Source: Gemmatimonadota bacterium
Lineage (GTDB): Bacteria > ARS69
DNA length: 64,000 bases
Direction: 5' to 3'
Assembly (NCBI GenBank): GCA_030747075.1
Contig: JASLLL010000011.1
Location: 18,054-82,053, forward strand
In this document: piece after piece, positions 44,343 to 52,928 of the stretch
Numbering within the stretch: the stretch's first letter is position 1
How the letters are laid out: each line of letters begins with the position of its first letter
Program-made: the position numbers and the translations under genes
Notes under the pieces: generated by a model
Told to the model about the DNA's origin: nothing
Database searches by the model: none
Seen by the model: only the letters and a program-made list of their open reading frames with translations

Positions 44343-46577
44343 ATGTTGCTTCTTGCGGGAGTTGTGGTCGCGGTCTGCACGCTGGACGGGCAAGTGGTCG
44401 AAACAGGCGGATCGCCGCTCGGTGGCGTGGCGGTCGTGGACGCGGTCCGCGATACGGTACTGGCGACGACGACCGGCGACGGTCGGTTCAAAGTGACCGT
44501 CGGCGCGGGTGACCCCGTTCTGGAGTTTCGGTCTCCCGATCACGCGCCCTTCGTTCAGGCGACCCGTTGCGGCACCACGCTCAAGGTGTCGCTCATGCCA
44601 CGGGTGTTTCGAATGGCACCCGTGAGCGTTCAAGCGGATCGACTCCGGCGTACCGGAGAGGTCACAATGTCGCGCGTGGATCGCCCCGGTCCGGGTTTCG
44701 TGCGGGAGGCATCGGCGGGTTCACCGTCATTGACGCAGGCCGTCGCGCAACTGCCCGGCGTGGGAGCGGTCGGCCGGGATGGATTCACGGCGGCCCCCAC
44801 GATTCGCGGGATGGGACGCGGCCGGTCGGTCGTGTTGCTGGAAGGCATGCGCCAGTCTTCAGACCGGGGGGTCGGTCCAAGCGCGAGCTTTCTGGATCCA
44901 ACGCTGGTCGGCAGCGTTGCGGTCGTGCGAGGTGCGGCGGGCGTGGCGTGGGGAAGCGGCGCCATGGGCGGCGTGGTCCGGGCAGGGCTGCCCGACCCGC
45001 CGGACGCATGGAGCGCGGAGGCGCGGGCCGCGCTCACCACAAGTCTCGCGGGGAGGCTTGCGACCGCGCGTATCGGCGGGCCGATTACCCCGGGGTGGGC
45101 CGCGACCTGCGCGCTTTTTCGGCGGACCGCCCTGGACTATCGTTTTCCGTCAGGCAGCGGCGATCCAGCTGGCCGCGCCACCAACTCCGGACTGGAAAGC
45201 ACCGGCGGAGCGGGCATCGTCTCGGGAAGTGTCGCGGGCGGGACGCTTCGCATCGCCGGAATCTGCACGAATGCGGATGAAGTCGGGCGCTCCACCACGA
45301 AACCCAACCGGCTCGATACCATCGAAGAGGAAGGGCACCGGCAGATCTCCGGCCGCTTCGCACGGGAAGAGAACGACTCCCGAACGGAGATCGCCGGAGG
45401 CGTTCATCGGTCGTGGACCACAAACCGGGGTGAACGGTTTGATGACGAAGGAACACGCACGCAGACCGGTCACCTCCGAAACGAATCGTGGGATGGCTCC
45501 GCGTCCGTTCTTGTAGAGCGATGGGAGGGGCGTGGCGCGTGGTTGGGCGGGCTGGACGCGTTCTTTCGAAGGGATGTCGATGCGGCCGAGACGGTGGTTC
45601 CGTTTGCGGGAGGCGTGCCCGGAGGCGCGACCACCCGGGACCTCGTGCGTGACGGATCGCGCACCGACATGGGGGTCTTCGCGGCGAGAAAGTGGAACCC
45701 GCACCCCGCGACCGAAGTGCTGCTCGCCGCCCGTGCGGACCTTGCGAAGCGGGCAGCCCGCGACAGGGACGACGCCACCTGGCTTGCGCCCAGTCTCACC
45801 GCGTCGGTGGTGTGGCCGCTTGCTCCCGCGTGGACCGGGACCGCGGGACTTTCACGGTCGTTTCGCGCTCCGAGGCTGTCGGAGATGGTGTTCGAGGGGG
45901 ACAGACCCGGCGGATACCGTCTGGCCAACCCGGATCTGGAACCCGAGACCGCATGGTCCGCGGAAACGGGGTTTCGCTGGGAGTCCGGTGCATGGTCGGC
46001 GGAGGGAGCGGTGTGGGGGATGCTGGCGCACGACCTCATCGTGCAACTTCCGGTCGATGTCGCGGGAGACACGCTTCGCCACGAGAACCGGACACAAGGG
46101 AGACTGGCCGGTGTCGAAGCGGCTTGGTCGTGGACTCCGGACGGGGGCGCGGGGCGGGTGCTGGCTGGCTATGCGTTTGTGTACGGTGCGGACGGCCAGG
46201 GAAACCCACTGCCCGACATCCCTTCGGGAGAGTTTCGGCTTGGGGGAGAATGGCGGCTTCGGAAGAGCATGACGGCGCGTGCATCGGTGCGGGCTGGAAG
46301 TGCGAAAACGCCCCCCTCGGGAGGCGTGGACGAAAGGTGGTACTCCACGCTCCTGGGCGAAACCGGTGTGGGCGGAGACGAAGCCGGGCATCCCGGGTAT
46401 GCGCGGTGGGATATTGGCTTGCGGACGGACATGGGTCGTCCCCTGGCGGGCGCCCGGTGGACGATGGATGTCACGGTGTCCAATGTGCTGGACTCGCGGT
46501 ATGCGGATCGCCCGGAAGCGAATGCGTACCCGCAACCGGGGCGCACGCTGACGCTGGAGCTGTCCGCGCGACGATAG
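44343..46577 (+). CDS. TonB-dependent outer-membrane receptor
   Basis: 744 residues. After a short hydrophobic leader, residues about 14-95 form a carboxypeptidase-regulatory-like beta-sandwich (LDGQVVETGGSPLGGVAVVDAVRDTVLATTTGDGRF). A plug domain follows (LTQAVAQLPGVGAVGRDGFTAAPTIRGMGRGRSVVLLEGM) and then a beta-barrel ending in an aromatic-poor terminal strand (LTLELSARR). FRAPRLSEMVFEG is the usual receptor motif in the barrel. The substrate is unknown. The leader lacks the usual basic n-region, so the signal peptide is atypical. Confidence 0.85.
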   Translation: MLLLAGVVVAVCTLDGQVVETGGSPLGGVAVVDAVRDTVLATTTGDGRFKVTVGAGDPVLEFRSPDHAPFVQATRCGTTLKVSLMPRVFRMAPVSVQADRLRRTGEVTMSRVDRPGPGFVREASAGSPSLTQAVAQLPGVGAVGRDGFTAAPTIRGMGRGRSVVLLEGMRQSSDRGVGPSASFLDPTLVGSVAVVRGAAGVAWGSGAMGGVVRAGLPDPPDAWSAEARAALTTSLAGRLATARIGGPITPGWAATCALFRRTALDYRFPSGSGDPAGRATNSGLESTGGAGIVSGSVAGGTLRIAGICTNADEVGRSTTKPNRLDTIEEEGHRQISGRFAREENDSRTEIAGGVHRSWTTNRGERFDDEGTRTQTGHLRNESWDGSASVLVERWEGRGAWLGGLDAFFRRDVDAAETVVPFAGGVPGGATTRDLVRDGSRTDMGVFAARKWNPHPATEVLLAARADLAKRAARDRDDATWLAPSLTASVVWPLAPAWTGTAGLSRSFRAPRLSEMVFEGDRPGGYRLANPDLEPETAWSAETGFRWESGAWSAEGAVWGMLAHDLIVQLPVDVAGDTLRHENRTQGRLAGVEAAWSWTPDGGAGRVLAGYAFVYGADGQGNPLPDIPSGEFRLGGEWRLRKSMTARASVRAGSAKTPPSGGVDERWYSTLLGETGVGGDEAGHPGYARWDIGLRTDMGRPLAGARWTMDVTVSNVLDSRYADRPEANAYPQPGRTLTLELSARR

Positions 46578-46586
46578 GGGAGCTGT

Positions 46587-46643
46587 CGCCGGTGGAGTGG
46601 CGCGCCCCGGGGAACCGCGCGGAGCAGTAGCGGGTGGCGCGGT
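46587..46643. repeat. 57-bp direct repeat, copy 1
   Basis: Identical over 57 bases to 46794-46850 (start CGCCGGTGGAGTGG, end GGGTGGCGCGGT). The copies start 207 bases apart. In this copy the repeat's own tail (AGCGGGTGGCGC) is repeated once more immediately after it. Confidence 0.95.
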
Positions 46644-46793
46644 AGCGGGTGGCGCAGTGGCGGGGGTGGACCCCGCGGGCTCAGACAGTCCTCGCACGCC
46701 GGGAGATTCGCCGGGAGACACGCGGCACGCGTCCGGTCCCGGCGCGCTGCGGAACTCGCCTCGGTGCCCACCCCACGCCACCGCGCCCGATTC

Positions 46794-46850
46794 CGCCGGT
46801 GGAGTGGCGCGCCCCGGGGAACCGCGCGGAGCAGTAGCGGGTGGCGCGGT
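46794..46850. repeat. 57-bp direct repeat, copy 2
   Basis: Identical to 46587-46643 over 57 bases. It lies 69 bases upstream of the glnS start. After the repeat the sequences diverge slightly but keep a GCGGGGGTGGAC segment, so a longer imperfect duplication is likely. Confidence 0.95.
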
Positions 46851-46918
46851 TGCGGGGGTGGACACCGCCGGGTCCAGTTCGTACGCTCCGCGCCTTCACT
46901 CACCCGGAGGCGTGTGAC

Positions 46919-48598
46919 ATGACCGGCCAGGACAGTGCCAGCGACTTCATCCGCTCGGCCATCACGAAGGACATCGAGAACGGGCTTGCGAGTGATCGTG
47001 TGCGCACGCGTTTCCCACCGGAGCCGAACGGTCATCTGCACATTGGCCACGCCAAATCGATCTGCCTGAACTTCGGGATTGCGGAGGAGTTTGGCGGACG
47101 GTGTGTGCTGCGCTTTGACGACACCAATCCGATCTCCGAAGAGGAAGAGTTTGTCGAGTCGATGGTGAACGATGTCCGATGGCTTGGTTTCGCGCGCGAC
47201 GAGGACCCGCTCTTTGCATCCGACTACTTTGAGCAGATGTACGAACTGGCGGTTCGGTTGATCCGCGAAGGGCACGCATATGTCGACAGCCGGAGCATGG
47301 AGGAGATTCGCGAGACGCGGGGAACGGTGACGGCACCGGGGACGCACAGTCCGCATCGCGACCGTCCGGCGGAGGAAAGCGAGGACCTCTTCGCGAGAAT
47401 GCGGGCCGGGGAGTTCCCCGACGGAGCCCACCTTCTCCGCGCGAAGATCGACATGGCACACCCCAATATGCTCCTGCGCGATCCGCCGCTCTACCGAATC
47501 CGAAATGCGCCGCACCACCGGACCGGCGATGCCTGGCATGTCTACCCCATGTACGACTGGGCGCACGGGCTGGAGGATTCCATCGAAGGAGTCACGCACT
47601 CGCTCTGCACGCTGGAGTTCGAGGTCCACCGGCCGCTGTACGACTGGTTTCTGGAAGTGCTGGGCGTGCACCACCCGCGCCAGATTGAGTTTGCGCGGTT
47701 GAATCTGGCTTACACCGTGACCAGCAAGCGCAAACTGGCGGAACTGGTGAGCGGCGGACATGTGACCGGATGGGACGACCCTCGAATGCCGACCCTTTCC
47801 GGCTTGCGACGGCGCGGCTATACCGCCAGTTCCATTCGGAACTTCTGCGGGGAAATCGGAGTCGCGAGGCGGGACAGCCTGGTCGACATGGCGCTTCTGG
47901 AGAACAGCCTGCGCGAAGAACTGAACCGCACCGCGCCGCGCGTCATGGCGGTGTTGCGTCCGCTGAAAGTCGTGATCGAGAACTACCCCGACGATCAGGT
48001 GGAAATGCTCGATGCGGAAAACAATCCGGAGGACGAGGCGGCAGGAAGCCGGGAGATCCCGTTCTCGCGGGAACTGTATGTGGAGCGAACGGACTTTCTG
48101 GAAGACGCGCCGCGCAAGTGGTTTCGACTGGCACCGGGGAAGGAGGTGCGCCTGAAGCACGCGTACTTCGTGACCTGCCGGGAAGTCGTGAAAGATCCGA
48201 ATACCGGGGAAGTGCTGGAGCTTCGCTGCACCTACGATCCCGCATCACGCGGGGGGGCGTCCCCGGACGGGCGCAAGGTGCGCGGAACGCTGCACTGGGT
48301 GTCGGCGGCGCAATCCGTGGAGGCCGAGGTGCGCATCTACGACCGCCTGTTCCGGGAACCGGACCCGACCGCGGGGGATGCCGACTTCACGGAACACCTG
48401 AACGAGGATTCGCTCCAGACGCTCTCAGGCTGCAGGCTGGAGCCGTCTCTCGGCGAAGTGGAACCGGGCTTCACCTGCCAGTTCATGCGGCACGGGTACT
48501 TCCGCGCGGACCCGGTGGATTCGCGCCCGGGGAGTCCCGTGTTTCACCGGACGGCCGCGCTTCGTGACAGCTGGGCGAAGCTGTCGGCGTCGTCGTAG
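46919..48598 (+). CDS. glnS: glutaminyl-tRNA synthetase
   Basis: About 559 residues, normal for GlnRS. The HIGH motif is at 41-44 in PPEPNGHLHIGHAK and the KMSKS-like motif is TSKRK near residue 268. GlnRS-specific segments include RFDDTNPISEEEEFVESM and PMYDWAHGLEDSIEGVTHSLCTLEF. It charges tRNA-Gln directly. The ATG at 46919 follows GGAGG about 8 bases upstream; the open frame before it runs into the direct repeat. GlnRS is patchy in bacteria, so acquisition is possible but not shown by the sequence. Confidence 0.96.
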   Translation: MTGQDSASDFIRSAITKDIENGLASDRVRTRFPPEPNGHLHIGHAKSICLNFGIAEEFGGRCVLRFDDTNPISEEEEFVESMVNDVRWLGFARDEDPLFASDYFEQMYELAVRLIREGHAYVDSRSMEEIRETRGTVTAPGTHSPHRDRPAEESEDLFARMRAGEFPDGAHLLRAKIDMAHPNMLLRDPPLYRIRNAPHHRTGDAWHVYPMYDWAHGLEDSIEGVTHSLCTLEFEVHRPLYDWFLEVLGVHHPRQIEFARLNLAYTVTSKRKLAELVSGGHVTGWDDPRMPTLSGLRRRGYTASSIRNFCGEIGVARRDSLVDMALLENSLREELNRTAPRVMAVLRPLKVVIENYPDDQVEMLDAENNPEDEAAGSREIPFSRELYVERTDFLEDAPRKWFRLAPGKEVRLKHAYFVTCREVVKDPNTGEVLELRCTYDPASRGGASPDGRKVRGTLHWVSAAQSVEAEVRIYDRLFREPDPTAGDADFTEHLNEDSLQTLSGCRLEPSLGEVEPGFTCQFMRHGYFRADPVDSRPGSPVFHRTAALRDSWAKLSASS

Positions 48599-48617
48599 GT
48601 TCGTTCCGCCGCGCAGC

Positions 48618-49223
48618 CTACCGCTCCAGTTCCACGCTCCAGTAAGCTTCACCGATCACGCGCTCCCATGAGGCCAGGCGCGGCAACCGGCGCATGAGCA
48701 GTTTCGGCGACCAGGTGGGAAGCACCGGAGTCCTGGCGAGGAGCATCCCGGCTTCTCTGGGGGTGCGGTCTCGCTTCTTCAGATTGCAGTGCACGCACGC
48801 GATCACACAGTTCTTCCAGGAAGAAGTCCCTCCGCGTGAACGCGGAAGGATGTGGTCGATCGTCATGGTCTCCGGATCTTCGTGCTTTCCGCAGTACTGA
48901 CAGGTGGACCGGTCCCGCTCGAAGAGGTTTCGGCGGTTGAACGGGACGCGCCGTCTGGGGATCTTCGAGAACGAATCGAGTACGACAATGTCCGGGACGA
49001 TGATTCGGAAAGACACGGACGAAACCACAGCGGCGTCATCACTCACGCGAAGATCCGACCACGACCCAAAGCGATGCAGCGAGCAGTCAACCGGGTTCAC
49101 CGCACGCACCACGGCCTTGTAGAGCAGGACGAGGGCGTGGCGGCCCGTCGTCTGGTGGATGGGTACCCAGTTTCGGTTGAGTACCAGCGCGGGCCGTTCA
49201 AGCGCTGCGGAAGGGTTGCTCAT
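48618..49223 (-). CDS. HNH endonuclease-family protein
   Basis: 201 residues. The C-terminal half holds an HNH domain with zinc cysteines: CQYCG and a later CVHC around the core TIDHILPRSRGGTSSWKNCVIAC. The N-terminal half (ALVLNRNWVPI and LYKAVVRAV) is typical of a widespread chromosomal HNH family whose function is not established. It converges with glnS and has its own promoter-like -10 with an adjoining palindrome. Confidence 0.85.
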   Translation of the reverse strand: MSNPSAALERPALVLNRNWVPIHQTTGRHALVLLYKAVVRAVNPVDCSLHRFGSWSDLRVSDDAAVVSSVSFRIIVPDIVVLDSFSKIPRRRVPFNRRNLFERDRSTCQYCGKHEDPETMTIDHILPRSRGGTSSWKNCVIACVHCNLKKRDRTPREAGMLLARTPVLPTWSPKLLMRRLPRLASWERVIGEAYWSVELER

Positions 49224-49261
49224 ATTCTGTCCGTTCGCTGATGAGCGTGCAATGCGGACTC

Positions 49262-49280
49262 AGTATAACACACTTGTGTG
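49262..49280 (-). promoter_or_regulatory. HNH gene promoter with palindromic site
   Basis: The minus strand carries TGTTATACT, an extended -10 (TATACT at 49267-49262). Directly upstream, overlapping the TG extension, lies an interrupted palindrome CACACTTGTGTG (49269-49280, plus strand). No -35 is evident. A repressor binding this palindrome would occlude the promoter. Confidence 0.45.
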
Positions 49281-49309
49281 AAAGTGGGCGTGCGCGGCAA
49301 TCGGGCCGG

Positions 49310-51541
49310 TTACCGGTCGGGCCGGTTGCGTGCGTGCTCCCGCGCCGTGGCCACTGCCGTGAGGCCCGCGATCGCCGGACGGCAGTGGGGGTCGACGAGC
49401 AGCGCTCGCCGATACGCCCACTCGGCGGGATCAAAGCGGCCAAGCTGTGCCGAGAGATTCCCGTAGAGAACCAGATGTGCCGGATCGACATTCCACAGCT
49501 GTATGGCCTTCTCCGCGAACGGAAGCGCGGATTCGGGATCGCCGCGCAGGCGAAAGGTGTCGGCAAGACCGATCCAGGGGAGCGAGTCGTCCGGATCCAG
49601 CTCCGCCACCGCACGATACCGCGCTTCGGCAGAAGCGTACTCCCGATTGGAAAGGTCGTTCTGCGCGATCCGCAACTGCGCCATCAGGAGATGCTCGTCA
49701 CGGCTTGCCAGCTCACGGAGCACAGGGAACGCGGCCGGGTCACCCATGTCGACCCGCTCCGACGCCCACCATTCGCGTGCCCAGAGAAACGCGGCGGGTG
49801 CGGCTTCGTCCGACTTTCGGAAGTGTTCGATGGCGCGTTCCTTGCCCCGGCCTGCCCCGTTGGCCAGAAGCCCGTCGCAGTACTCGTTGACGAAGGTCAG
49901 ATCGGGGGAGGCGAGGCGCGATGTGTCGGCCGGGCCGGGAGCGTCGCTCCGCAAGCGATAGATGGCCTCGATGTTCACGCGCCCCGGCGTGGACCGGTAG
50001 TAGTAGGGGAAGTAGCTGCGGAAGAACTCTTCGTACAGGAAGAACGCCTTCTCCGCTCCAGAACTGGGACGAAGGCCGGTGGAGAAGAGAATCGCGTCGG
50101 GCCGCCGAGCCAGAACGCTGCCCGCGTTGTACTTGATCTCGCGCCATGTGTCGGAGAGGCCGGGGATGGGGTCCGGGTGGTGCGCGATCTCCGCGTCCGT
50201 CAACCCGAGCAGGTCGATGATCGGAAGGCCGGAGTAATACCCGACAGCCCCGACGGTGGGTGTCGCAAGCACGAAGTCCGGCGCGAAGCGCTTGCGGAAC
50301 CACTCGCCGTTCTGGCGCATTCTCCGAACGAAGAGAAGTTCCTGCGTTCGCCGGTCGCGCACCGGGGCGAGCGTGATGGCGAAGGAACTTCCGGCGATCA
50401 CGAGAAGAAGCGCCGCCGAGACGAGCGCGGGGGTGCGTGGCCGCCCGGGCGCGAATCGCCGCGAGAGGAGTTCCCCGGCGCGGCAGATTCCCAGAGCCGT
50501 CAGGATGGACCCAACAGGGAGGACGGGGAGCCAGAACCGGTGGACATAGAGCACATCGCCGCCAATGAGGACGATGTAAGCGGCGAAGACCACCCAGACG
50601 GCCAGAAGCCGGGCTTCGATGGAATCTCGACCTCCGCGAAGCGCGGCCCACAGCGCGAGCAGCGGCGCGATTCCCCATGCGCCGTGCGCGCGAAAGAAAT
50701 CCACGGCATAGGACGCGCCGCGAGCCAGATACTCTCCCGACGACCCGGCCTTCGCGTAGTAGGTGTTCGGGAGAAGGTCGCCGTAATACGCGAACTTCCA
50801 CACGGCGTGGGGAAGGAGGACCGCGACAAATACGGCCAGATCGAACACGACTCCCCGCCAGGTGCGGTCGTCGCGCGAGGGGCCTCGGCGCGTGGCGGTG
50901 TCGAGCGCACGCAGGGCCATCCACGCGGCAAAAACAAGCGGCCCATCCGGGCGCGTGAGCGAAGCCATGGCAAGAAGCGCGGGAGCCAGCGCGCGCCCAC
51001 GGCGGGACACCCCGGGCGCGTAGGCCCGCTCCAGCCCCGCGGTGACCAGGAAAGCGAAGAGCGCGGTCTCCAACCCGGCCCCGGCCCAGAACGCCAACGC
51101 GGTGTTCGATGCCAGAAGCGCCGCCGTCGCCACTGTGGCCGGACCGCAGCGCCCTTCCAGGCGGCACGCGAACCGGGCCGCGACCGCGATCGTGGCGACC
51201 CCGAACGCGCTTCCCAGCGCGGAGGCCGCCGTGGTCACGGGAAGGCCCAGGCGGAGAAGCAGCGCCAGAAGGAGTGTCCACGAGAAGTTGGAGTATCCCT
51301 CCACGCGCTCCCCGGGGTTGAACACGAGGCCGTGCCCGTCCACGAGGTTTTGCGCATATCGAATGGAGATGAATGCGTCGTCCTGCGTGAATCGGAAGAG
51401 ATGCGTATGCAGGGCGAACAACGCCAGACAGCCCAGAACGAGCAGCACTCCCGGCCCGACGCGGGGGATTGCGGTCCGGCGGGGTGGAGTCGGTCCGGCG
51501 GACTGGTGTCGTCCCTCGCGCTTCCTTCTCTTCCGACTCAC
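49310..51541 (-). CDS. polytopic glycosyltransferase-like membrane protein with C-terminal TPRs
   Basis: About 743 residues. After a basic N-terminus, about nine or more spans follow. The first loop has FTQDDAFISIRYAQNLVDGHGLVFNPGERVEGYSNFSWTLL, the signature of a GT-C-fold family related to GT39/arabinosyl-type transferases; the paired acidic residues are the usual catalytic site. The last 200 residues contain TPR-like repeats (YASAEARYRAVAELDPDDSLPWIGLADTFRLRGD). The GTG at 51541 overlaps the upstream methyltransferase stop (GTGA). It probably transfers a polyprenyl-linked sugar in the periplasm. Confidence 0.75.
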   Translation of the reverse strand: MSRKRRKREGRHQSAGPTPPRRTAIPRVGPGVLLVLGCLALFALHTHLFRFTQDDAFISIRYAQNLVDGHGLVFNPGERVEGYSNFSWTLLLALLLRLGLPVTTAASALGSAFGVATIAVAARFACRLEGRCGPATVATAALLASNTALAFWAGAGLETALFAFLVTAGLERAYAPGVSRRGRALAPALLAMASLTRPDGPLVFAAWMALRALDTATRRGPSRDDRTWRGVVFDLAVFVAVLLPHAVWKFAYYGDLLPNTYYAKAGSSGEYLARGASYAVDFFRAHGAWGIAPLLALWAALRGGRDSIEARLLAVWVVFAAYIVLIGGDVLYVHRFWLPVLPVGSILTALGICRAGELLSRRFAPGRPRTPALVSAALLLVIAGSSFAITLAPVRDRRTQELLFVRRMRQNGEWFRKRFAPDFVLATPTVGAVGYYSGLPIIDLLGLTDAEIAHHPDPIPGLSDTWREIKYNAGSVLARRPDAILFSTGLRPSSGAEKAFFLYEEFFRSYFPYYYRSTPGRVNIEAIYRLRSDAPGPADTSRLASPDLTFVNEYCDGLLANGAGRGKERAIEHFRKSDEAAPAAFLWAREWWASERVDMGDPAAFPVLRELASRDEHLLMAQLRIAQNDLSNREYASAEARYRAVAELDPDDSLPWIGLADTFRLRGDPESALPFAEKAIQLWNVDPAHLVLYGNLSAQLGRFDPAEWAYRRALLVDPHCRPAIAGLTAVATAREHARNRPDR

Positions 51542-52302
51542 GGAGACTCCCCGGAGTTCCCCGCGATGCGCCGCTTCCACTTCCCGGTCTGGGCAAGAAC
51601 GAATCGCAGAAGGAGACGATCGCCATGGGTCGTGCCGGCGCGAGCGAGAAAGTCGCGAAGAGATCCGCGAAACCGCGTCTCGTTCGGTCGGGGACGGAAG
51701 CCGATTTCGCGCAGTGTGGACTCCACTTCCCCGAGGAGTTCGTTCCGTTCCGCGGAGTTCAACGGACGCGCCCCTCGCGCGCTTCGATCACTCCGTGCGG
51801 GGGGGTGAATCGTTGAGTGGCCGTACGCGCGCGACAGTTCGGACGCGAGGATTGTGGCGGCCTGCGGAAGACTGAGCGTGGCTCCCGGATTGCTCGGGAG
51901 CGGGATGGAGACGACTTCGTCGCAAGCCGCGAGTTGTTCGTTCGTGAGCCCGCGATCCTCCGGCCCGAAGAGAAGCCCGAGTGGCGCAGGGGAATCGGCG
52001 GCGCGGGACGCCATGGCCCCAGGATCGAGTACGGGCCGCGACCAGTCGCGCGGACGGGCGGTCGTGGCGCAACTTCGCGAACACCCGTCCAGCGCGTCGC
52101 GCAGCGAGTCGCAGACGCGTGCGCCTTCCAGCACATCCTCGGCGCCGTGCGAGAGGCGAACGGCCTCGGGGTCCGCGGGATCCATCCGAGGGTCCACGAG
52201 GCGTACCTCGGGGAAGCCGAAGGCCTTGGCTGCACGACACACGGCCCCGAGATTCCCCGGGGAGCGCGTTCCTGCGAGAATGAACACCACCTTCGACTTC
52301 AT
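51538..52302 (-). CDS. SpoU/TrmH-class RNA methyltransferase (TrmJ-like)
   Basis: About 254 residues. The SPOUT domain shows FILAGTRSPGNLGAVCRAAKAFGFPEVRLVDP, then LLFGPEDRGLTNEQLAACDEVVSIPL and ATLSLPQAATILASELSRA, the three motifs that build the trefoil knot. The C-terminal part resembles the TrmJ helical tail. TrmJ makes the 2'-O-methyl at position 32 of tRNA. The ATG at 52302 follows a G-rich ribosome site. A longer frame upstream has no homology. Confidence 0.85.
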   Translation of the reverse strand: MKSKVVFILAGTRSPGNLGAVCRAAKAFGFPEVRLVDPRMDPADPEAVRLSHGAEDVLEGARVCDSLRDALDGCSRSCATTARPRDWSRPVLDPGAMASRAADSPAPLGLLFGPEDRGLTNEQLAACDEVVSIPLPSNPGATLSLPQAATILASELSRAYGHSTIHPPARSDRSARGARPLNSAERNELLGEVESTLREIGFRPRPNETRFRGSLRDFLARAGTTHGDRLLLRFVLAQTGKWKRRIAGNSGESP

Positions 52303-52376
52303 GGCCCCCCCGAACTCCTGCACGGTCGGGACATGGTAGCACCCGCGTGCGGAGCGTGGAACTGTCGCGGTCCCCT

Positions 52377-52405
52377 TTGCGCCCCCGGGCGGGGTGTGCG
52401 ACAAT
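52377..52405 (+). promoter_or_regulatory. weak candidate promoter before the ferritin-like gene
   Basis: TTGCGC (52377-52382) and GACAAT (52400-52405) are 17 bases apart in the 154-base divergent gap. Both hexamers are poor matches. Confidence 0.25.
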
Positions 52406-52456
52406 CCGCTTCCGTGGGCGGACCCCGCCGTCCGCAAACCAGGGGGGTGCGAACGC

Positions 52457-52906
52457 ATGCCGTTCATGACCATTCGAGAAATCCTGACGAAGGTCGAGAC
52501 CTTCCACTCGGAGTTCGGCCAGCGTCTCGCCGACGCGAAGGACACTGTGGAAGACGGGCGAGCGAAGGTGCTCATCGACTTTCTCTCCGAGCACCAGCAG
52601 GCACTCGCGGATGCGCTCTCCACGATGGAGAAGGAAACGCCGGACCATGTGGCCACTCTCGACGAATGGGTGCAGTTCGATACGGACATCGAAGACCCGC
52701 GAACCTACCTCCAGGGGCTGAGGTTCCAGGCGGACGCCACCGCGGAGGATGTTCTGGAACAGGCCAACAACCTGGATGTGTGCCTCTTCTGTCTCTACAA
52801 GGGCATGGCCAGGGGTTCCAGCACGCCGAAGGCGCAGCGTCTGTTCGCGAGGCTTGCGCGCATGGAACTCGAACACCAGAAACTGAAGAGCCAGTCGTAC
52901 TACTAG
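52457..52906 (+). CDS. ferritin-like helical protein, uncertain
   Basis: About 149 residues and almost entirely helical. Two segments recall the diiron-binding helices of the rubrerythrin/ferritin superfamily: DFLSEHQQALADAL, and RMELEHQKLKSQ near the end with an ExxH (MELEH). The expected second ExxH is not complete, so metal binding is uncertain. Small soluble proteins of this kind are often annotated as unknown. The ATG at 52457 has GGGGGG about 9 bases upstream; an ATG at 52394 is in the same frame. Confidence 0.5.
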   Translation: MPFMTIREILTKVETFHSEFGQRLADAKDTVEDGRAKVLIDFLSEHQQALADALSTMEKETPDHVATLDEWVQFDTDIEDPRTYLQGLRFQADATAEDVLEQANNLDVCLFCLYKGMARGSSTPKAQRLFARLARMELEHQKLKSQSYY

Positions 52907-52928
52907 TCTGCTTTCCGGCGGAGCCGCC

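Larger units (their letters stand above)
46578..46918. other. gap before glnS with duplicated 57-bp element
   Basis: About 341 bases between the TonB receptor and glnS. It contains two perfect 57-bp direct repeats (46587-46643 and 46794-46850) and additional short GGGTGGCG-type reiterations. Nothing else that is clearly coding or regulatory was seen, and no -35/-10 promoter was resolved. Confidence 0.7.

Noticed and set aside
46587-46850. CRISPR or tandem array
   Set aside because: Only two long copies with a 150-base spacer and no cas genes; does not fit a CRISPR array.
46169-48160. 663-codon minus-strand frame opposite glnS
   Set aside because: Antisense shadow of glnS and the TonB gene; no domain or start signal.
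49241-51808. 855-codon open frame on the plus strand opposite the membrane glycosyltransferase
   Set aside because: High GC keeps the antisense frame open. It has no ribosome site or motif, and the minus strand carries a family-recognisable protein.
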